Source: an uncultured Carboxylicivirga sp.
GTDB lineage: Bacteria; Bacteroidota; Bacteroidia; Bacteroidales; Marinilabiliaceae
Assembly (NCBI RefSeq): GCF_963674565.1
Contig: NZ_OY771430.1
Location: 3,968,001-4,032,000 of the forward strand
DNA: 64,000 bases
Direction of reading: 5' to 3'
This document shows, one piece after another, positions 59,483 through 64,000 of this stretch; within the stretch, counting starts at the first letter, position 1, and every line of letters starts with the position of its first letter. The position numbers and the translations under genes are program-made. The notes beneath the pieces are model-generated. The model saw only the letters and a list, made by a program, of their open reading frames with translations. It searched no databases and was not told the DNA's origin.

Positions 59483-59765
59483 CTATTCAGTCTCCGGTTC
59501 TTCAAGTATCTTATTCATAATCTTCCTAAAGCTATCGAAATCCTCAGCTCTGTGGTATTCATCTGCAACATCCAGTATATTATGATGTTTATATAAGTAT
59601 ACTCTTATGGGATCTTTATGAACCACTTCAATCTTACCTTTAATAAATAATTCCTCTCCATATAAAATTTGCAGGTCATACCATATATAATCCTTCTGAT
59701 GAATGGAATAGGTGAAGTGATCCGACTTTGGCAGCTTTACTACTAAAAGGTACTCCTTTTAGTAA
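59483..59765 (-). pseudogene. Lipoprotein-like gene remnant, copy 1
   Basis: Reads as an intact C-terminal half, SIHQKDYIWYDLQILYGEE, then KGKIEVVHKDPIRVYLYKHHN, to a stop at 59483. The 5' half is lost and there is a one-base frameshift near 59718, before GSLHLF. Nearly the same as the 3' part of 60987-61408 in the same direction. The two flank the methyltransferase gene. Confidence 0.75.
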
Positions 59766-60002
59766 AACTATTTTTAAGCATCTGCTAATTATACTTTACT
59801 ATTCACACGAAAGATAATTTATTAAACATTTCTTTTATTAACTGATTAAGCAATTGATAATATTTCAACATACCTTCAAAAGATTTGATTAAACATTATT
59901 GGCAAATAATTGCAGCTTTCTTTGAACTTGCATTTTTAACTTTTGGTTCGCATTCTTTTATAAAATATGTGTTACTTTGACGATCATTTTAAATAAATTT
60001 TA
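59766..60002. other. AT-rich spacer before the methyltransferase gene
   Basis: About 235 bases with no gene and no repeat. Several TTTG and TA-rich patches, none at consensus spacing. Presumably holds the methyltransferase promoter. Confidence 0.4.
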
Positions 60003-60863
60003 ATGAAAAGCTGGATTAAAAACTGGATTAAAGATAAATTCTTAGTTTTAAAAGTCAGAAATAGATTCAATGCTTCAGTTCAAGTTAATCAGAGACAATT
60101 ATACCATTATTACAAGAACTGCTTAAGAACAAACCAATTACCTTTGCTATCTGAATCAGGCTTTAGGGTATTCTCTCAATTTGAAGAAGATGGAATTTTA
60201 TTGTTTATTTTTTCAATAATTGGGATGGATAATAAGGTTTTCATTGAGATAGGTTCTGATGATGGAGTTAATAGTAACTCAGCCAATCTTTATTTTAATT
60301 TTGGATGGCATGGTTTATTTATTGATGCAAACCCCAAAAGTATAAGACGAGGTATTCGTTTTTTTGACAAGTATCCACATCCATGGTTTTATAAACCAAA
60401 ATTTGTTTGTTCAAAAGTAACTAGAGAAAATATTAATCAACTAATCATCGAAAATGGTTATCAGGGAGAAGTAGGTCTTTTATCTATTGATATCGACGGT
60501 AATGATTATTGGATTTGGGATGCAATTAAGTGTATTTCCCCACGGGTTGTTGTTATTGAAACACATAATTGCTTTGGCTTAGAAAATATTATTGCTCCGT
60601 ATGATCCAGAATATGTTTATCCTGGTAAGCACCCTTTATATCATGGAGCCTCACCAGTAGCAATGACCAATTTAGGAAAGAAGAAAGGCTATAGATTAGT
60701 AGGAGCAAATGATTTAGGATTCAATTTTATATTTATTAGAAATGATTTGGCTGTGGATGAAATTCCGGAAGTTTTAGTAGAATCTGTTTTGAGACATCCT
60801 AATGTTAAAGAAGGTGGAAAAGATTTTATTGCAATTAAGAATTGGGATTTTCAAAAAGGCTAG
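60003..60863 (+). CDS. FkbM-like SAM-dependent methyltransferase
   Basis: 286 residues, cytoplasmic, with a Rossmann-type SAM-binding fold: FIEIGSDDGVNSNSANLYFNFGWHGLFIDANPKSI (motif I GSDDG and the acidic end of beta-2) and GLLSIDIDGNDYWIWDAI plus PRVVVIETHNCFG further on. FkbM-type enzymes methylate sugars, often in surface polysaccharide or glycolipid clusters, but no such cluster is here. The gene is AT-richer than its neighbours and sits between two broken copies of one lipoprotein-like gene, so it was probably acquired or inserted. The last 60 residues (VESVLRHPNVKEGG) are unremarkable. Confidence 0.82.
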   Translation: MKSWIKNWIKDKFLVLKVRNRFNASVQVNQRQLYHYYKNCLRTNQLPLLSESGFRVFSQFEEDGILLFIFSIIGMDNKVFIEIGSDDGVNSNSANLYFNFGWHGLFIDANPKSIRRGIRFFDKYPHPWFYKPKFVCSKVTRENINQLIIENGYQGEVGLLSIDIDGNDYWIWDAIKCISPRVVVIETHNCFGLENIIAPYDPEYVYPGKHPLYHGASPVAMTNLGKKKGYRLVGANDLGFNFIFIRNDLAVDEIPEVLVESVLRHPNVKEGGKDFIAIKNWDFQKG

Positions 60864-60986
60864 AAAAGTGAAATGGTGATTTGAACCGACAAAACAAGTT
60901 GAAATTAAATACATTACAAATGTAAAAAAACTAACTATTGTGTTAAGAAGTTCTTTACTGATACTCAATAGTTATATCAAATGATG

Positions 60987-61408
60987 CTATTCAGTCTCCG
61001 GTTCTTCAAGTATCTTATTCATATTCTTCCCAAAACTGTCGAAATCCTCAGCTCTGTGGTATTTATCTGCAACATCCATTATATTATGATGTTTATAGAG
61101 GTATACCTTAATGCGATCTTTATGAACCACTTCAATCTTACCTTTAATAAACAAATCCTCTACATCTAAAATTTGCAGGTCATATCAGGTATCATTCTTC
61201 TGATGAATGGAATAGGTGAGCGATCCGTCTTTGGCAGCCTTACTCCAAAAAGGTTCTCCTTCCAAGTAAAAATCAACACTATCTGCAGTAAACTTATAGG
61301 CATTGTATTCATTAAACGATTGCCATATTCCGCGAAACTGAAATGGTACACTTTTTTCGAACATCCGCTCAGCAAAATAATCACCAATAAATAAAATAAT
61401 CGTTTCAT
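60987..61408 (-). pseudogene. Lipoprotein-like gene, copy 2, frameshifted
   Basis: Starts at 61408 with MKRLFYLLVIILLSGCSKK (lipobox Cys16). One base is missing from the A-run after the lipobox; restoring it gives SVPFQFRGIWQSFNEYNAYK and then DFYLEGEPFWSKAAKDGSLT. A TGA then replaces the Trp codon found in copy 1, after which the frame again matches copy 1 to the stop at 60987. Two independent lesions make it a pseudogene. It once encoded a lipoprotein of about 140 residues, family not recognised. Confidence 0.8.
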
Positions 61409-61451
61409 AATTTCTGTTTTATTCCGAAACAATTAACAACCTATATATTGC

Positions 61452-61477
61452 AAAAAAGGCTGCCAATTGGCAGCCTT
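61452..61477 (-). terminator. Terminator after fabH
   Basis: Palindromic stem AAGGCTGCC with GGCAGCCTT, loop AATT, followed on the minus strand by a run of six T. It lies 24 bases after the fabH stop. Confidence 0.9.
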
Positions 61478-61500
61478 CTGTATATTTCAATAAAGAAAGT

Positions 61501-62499
61501 CTATTCTCCGTCGTAAGCCCATTTTAAATAAATAGAACCCCAGGTAAATCCGGCACCAAAAGCAGCTAAAATAATGTTATCTCCTTTTTTCAATTGCTTT
61601 TCCCACTCCCACAAACACAATGGAATTGTTGCTGCAGTAGTATTACCGTAACGCTCAATATTAATCATTACTTTGCTAGGATCAAGCTCCATACGTTTTG
61701 CAGTAGCATCAATTATACGTAGGTTCGCCTGATGTGGAACTAACCACGCCAAATCATCAGCTGTCATACCATTGCGCTCCATAATCTCCACTGAAACATC
61801 AGCCATATTTGATACCGCATGCTTAAATACATGCTTACCATCCTGGAAGATGTAATGCATTTTATTATCAATGGTTTCATATGAAGCAGGGTTTACCGAA
61901 CCACCAGCCTTCATATTAAGATATTTACGTCCAAAACCATCACTATGAAGAATAGAATCTTTAATTCCATAATCCTCTTCGCTTGGCTCAAGTAATACAG
62001 CAGCTCCTGCATCACCAAACAACACACAAGTTGTACGATCAGTATAATCAACGATAGATGACATTTTATCAGCGCCAACTACGATAACTTTCTTTTTATT
62101 TCCTGATTCAATAAATCGGGTTGCAGTATCCAATGCATATAAAAATCCGGAACAGGCACCGTTTAAGTCAAAACCGTGTGCATTTCTGATATCACATTTA
62201 TCGGCAATAATATTGGCAGTTGCCGGAAACGGATGATCAGGAGTAACCGTTGCACAAATAACCAAATCAATTTCTTCGGGTTTCGTTCCAGTTTTCTTTA
62301 AAACTTCTTTTACGGCTTCCGCTCCCATATCGGAAGTACCAAGTCCTTCGCCTTTTAAGATATGACGTTCTTTAATACCCACACGGGTCATAATCCACTC
62401 ATCAGAGGTATCAACCATCTGACTCAACTCTTCGTTGTTAAGGATATATTCAGGTACAAATCCTCCAACGGCTGTGATGACTGCATTGATTTTTTTCAT
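61501..62499 (-). CDS. fabH: Beta-ketoacyl-ACP synthase III
   Basis: Starts fatty acid synthesis by condensing acetyl-CoA (or a branched primer) with malonyl-ACP. 332 residues, usual length. The catalytic triad is complete: Cys116 in LNGACSGFLYAL, His256 in LVPHQANLRI and Asn286 in ERYGNTTAATIP. The N-terminus (AVGGFVPEYILNNEELSQMVDTSDEWI) is the canonical KASIII start. Third gene of the yceD-rpmF-fabH cluster, with plsX absent between rpmF and fabH, an arrangement common in Bacteroidota. A 255-base gap separates it from rpmF, so it may have its own promoter. Confidence 0.96.
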   Translation of the reverse strand: MKKINAVITAVGGFVPEYILNNEELSQMVDTSDEWIMTRVGIKERHILKGEGLGTSDMGAEAVKEVLKKTGTKPEEIDLVICATVTPDHPFPATANIIADKCDIRNAHGFDLNGACSGFLYALDTATRFIESGNKKKVIVVGADKMSSIVDYTDRTTCVLFGDAGAAVLLEPSEEDYGIKDSILHSDGFGRKYLNMKAGGSVNPASYETIDNKMHYIFQDGKHVFKHAVSNMADVSVEIMERNGMTADDLAWLVPHQANLRIIDATAKRMELDPSKVMINIERYGNTTAATIPLCLWEWEKQLKKGDNIILAAFGAGFTWGSIYLKWAYDGE

Positions 62500-62754
62500 G
62501 CGAACAAATATTATCCATGAGCAATAAATGACTTTCCATCAAAAAAAACAGATCATTGCTCTAATGCTTCCTGTTACAAAGCACCCTATTAAGTTAAATC
62601 AAACAAAAAGCAATATGTTACTCTATATATATTATAAGGGGCGGATACAAAAGTACAAATTCAATGATAGTATACAAATTAACCTATGGCCCCAAAACAA
62701 AATTTGCCCACAAAAAGATTGCAGGCAAATTTTATTGAATACTCATTCAATAAA

Positions 62755-62940
62755 TTAAGCTGTCACTTCTTTTTCAACAGCTAATTTTCCACGGTAGTAT
62801 CCACATTCTCCACATACTGTATGCATTTTAACAGTTGCACCACAGTTTGAACAAACACCTAAAGCAGGAGTTACCGCTTTGTAGTGAGTTCTTCTCTTGT
62901 CTCTCCTCGTTTTCGAGGTCTTTCGTTTAGGATGTGCCAT
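62755..62940 (-). CDS. rpmF: 50S ribosomal protein L32
   Basis: 61 residues: basic N-terminus AHPKRKTSKTRRDKRRTHYKA, then a zinc ribbon CSNCGATVKMHTVCGECGYYRGK with two Cys pairs (CxxC, CxxC). This is the zinc-binding (C+) form of L32. Gene order after DUF177 is the classic one, with 14 bases between. Confidence 0.97.
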   Translation of the reverse strand: MAHPKRKTSKTRRDKRRTHYKAVTPALGVCSNCGATVKMHTVCGECGYYRGKLAVEKEVTA

Positions 62941-62954
62941 TTTTCAACCTAATT

Positions 62955-63503
62955 TTACTTGTTTTTATTCACTAAATTTTTGAGAGCCTCCCATCGAGGA
63001 TCTATATAATCGTCTTGCTCTTCGTCTGATGCTTCTTCAACCAGATATTCATCTAACCGACTCAACATCTCAGGATCACAAGTAAGATTCCCATCTTCGT
63101 CTTCCGGGTGTACATGCCTTATTGGCAGTCCCACACAGATAAACTCATACAATAATTGGGCAATATTAATTTCGTGTGCCTCGTGCGGCAGTACGATAAT
63201 CTCATCCGTCGGTTCATCATATTCTTCTCCAAATTTCAAATAAACCAGAGTATGATAATTGACTTCAAGATTAAGTGCATCCAGACAATGATCGCAAACC
63301 GATTCCACTTCTCCGCTGATGTCAAATGTTAAAGTTATTAATGCTGAGCTTTTTTTCAACTCAACCTTTGCTTTCACATTTCCATTTTCAACCAACGGTT
63401 GTTCAAAAAACTTAAAAAATGACTCGCTGATTTCATAATTGAATTCATGCAACCCCTCTTTCAAACCCTTGAACGGGATATCGTAGTCTCTTCGTCTATC
63501 CAC
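62955..63503 (-). CDS. DUF177 (YceD-like) protein
   Basis: 182 residues. Family of YceD/DUF177, linked in plants and bacteria to 23S rRNA accumulation. The family signature CDHCLDAL is present (VESVCDHCLDALNLEVNYHTLVYLKF) with the downstream acidic segment and PTDEIIVLPHEAHEINIAQLLYEFICVGLPIRHVH. Last about 40 residues are acidic (EEASDEEQDDYIDPRWEALKNL). Immediately upstream of rpmF, as in most bacteria, and therefore the assignment is firm. Confidence 0.92.
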   Translation of the reverse strand: MDRRRDYDIPFKGLKEGLHEFNYEISESFFKFFEQPLVENGNVKAKVELKKSSALITLTFDISGEVESVCDHCLDALNLEVNYHTLVYLKFGEEYDEPTDEIIVLPHEAHEINIAQLLYEFICVGLPIRHVHPEDEDGNLTCDPEMLSRLDEYLVEEASDEEQDDYIDPRWEALKNLVNKNK

Positions 63504-63636
63504 TTTACCCTATCTAAAAAAACTTTGCAAAAGTATAAAATAAAAGCACGCTAAAAAAGAAAATAGATCTTTTTTAATAGCATATTACATACAGATATGT
63601 TAAAGTTTGCAAATTTACTACTGATAATCAATGCAA

Positions 63637-64000
63637 TCAATCGTTATTTAAGGGAAGAACTATTCTGAAAGTGGTACCTTTGCCAACTTCCGATTCCTTC
63701 ACAAATATTTTTCCGCTGTGATATCCCTCTACAATTCTTTTAGCCAATGACAGTCCAAGTCCCCATCCGCGCAATTTGGTCGTATACCCAGGCTGAAAAA
63801 CTGATTTAAACTGATTTCTTTGCAAGCCCTTACCTGAGTCTTTAACATCAATGATAACATTATCATTTTTACAACTCAAAGAAATAACAATACTTCCTTT
63901 ACCTTTAATGGCATCAATGGCATTCTTACAAAGGTTTTCGAGTACCCATTGAAACAATACATTATTGATACGTGCAACGGGCTTTACATTTTCTTCACAA
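63637..64000 (-). CDS. Histidine kinase, C-terminal part (cut by the window edge)
   Basis: The frame is open to base 64000 on the minus strand (it reads CEENVKPVARINNVLFQWVLENLCKNAIDA), so the start lies beyond the window. What is present is a HATPase_c domain: N box ENLCKNAIDAI, G1 box VKDSGKGL, and G2 box GWGLGLSLAKRIVEGYHSGKI. The last strand GKGTTFRIVLPL closes the domain. This fits an ATP-binding sensor kinase of the NtrB/PAS type; the sensor part and its partner regulator are off-window. Confidence 0.88.
   Translation of the reverse strand, partial: CEENVKPVARINNVLFQWVLENLCKNAIDAIKGKGSIVISLSCKNDNVIIDVKDSGKGLQRNQFKSVFQPGYTTKLRGWGLGLSLAKRIVEGYHSGKIFVKESEVGKGTTFRIVLPLNND

Noticed and set aside
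62528..62758. 76-codon plus-strand frame between fabH and rpmF
   Set aside because: Basic, compositionally random, antisense to the likely fabH promoter region, and no feature supports translation.
1..64000. rRNA genes, tmRNA, SRP RNA, riboswitches or CRISPR arrays
   Set aside because: I found no sequence with the needed conserved cores or regular repeats; the two tRNA-Asn genes are the only structural RNA genes I can support.

Overview
The window looks like a chromosomal segment of an AT-rich Bacteroidota, most like the marine Bacteroidales/Marinilabiliales group. The grounds are SusC/SusD pairs, C-terminal type IX secretion (T9SS) sorting tails, lipoproteins with Bacteroidota-type lipoboxes, few Shine-Dalgarno sequences, a fused ResB-ResC (CcsBA) cytochrome c assembly protein and -7 boxes of the TAnnTTTG type. 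Species assignment is inference.

Region 1 (1-4800) holds a chemoreceptor, a secreted family-2 glycoside hydrolase and a small ArsC-like protein. Region 2 (4817-24220) is a polysaccharide utilisation locus (PUL) that by content fits a beta-1,3/1,6-glucan of the laminarin type. It has two secreted GH16 enzymes with T9SS tails, a membrane-spanning propeller/Y_Y_Y/LuxR-type regulator between them, a non-catalytic discoidin/Ig protein, a SusC-SusD-SusE-like operon and two GH30 lipoproteins. An identical 16-bp element, CGTAATAATAACGTAG, lies in the same orientation upstream of both GH16 genes and is a candidate operator for the regulator.

Region 3 (24340-35730) is mostly housekeeping: a TlpA-like thioredoxin, a YbaK-like deacylase, a transglutaminase-like protein, an MFS transporter, a two-component system whose sensor loop is cysteine-rich, a second chemoreceptor, Kbl and a PfkB kinase. 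Region 4 (35780-36780) has two identical tRNA-Asn genes followed by two decayed tRNA-Asn-like copies that bracket a GIY-YIG nuclease gene. Region 5 (36789-43220) has a TonB-dependent receptor, a membrane AraC regulator and a large lipoprotein.

Region 6 (43380-47320) is a rearranged accessory island on the minus strand. It contains an intact M61 peptidase gene, an RHS-core scrap right after its stop, two copies of a 159-bp element with a hairpin at each end, two AT-rich orphan lipoproteins, a toxin-tip-like fragment that overlaps the second lipoprotein, and a second copy of the last ~390 bp of the M61 gene. I read it as debris of a polymorphic-toxin (RHS) locus.

Region 7 (47450-64000) holds a YgjP-type metallopeptidase, dGTPase, TPR protein, Tpx, CcsBA, a third chemoreceptor (Cache type), a porin-like operon including an unlisted 53-residue membrane protein, an FkbM-like methyltransferase between two broken copies of one lipoprotein gene, the yceD-rpmF-fabH cluster, and the 3' end of a histidine kinase cut by the window edge. 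No rRNA, CRISPR array, integrase or intact transposase was seen.
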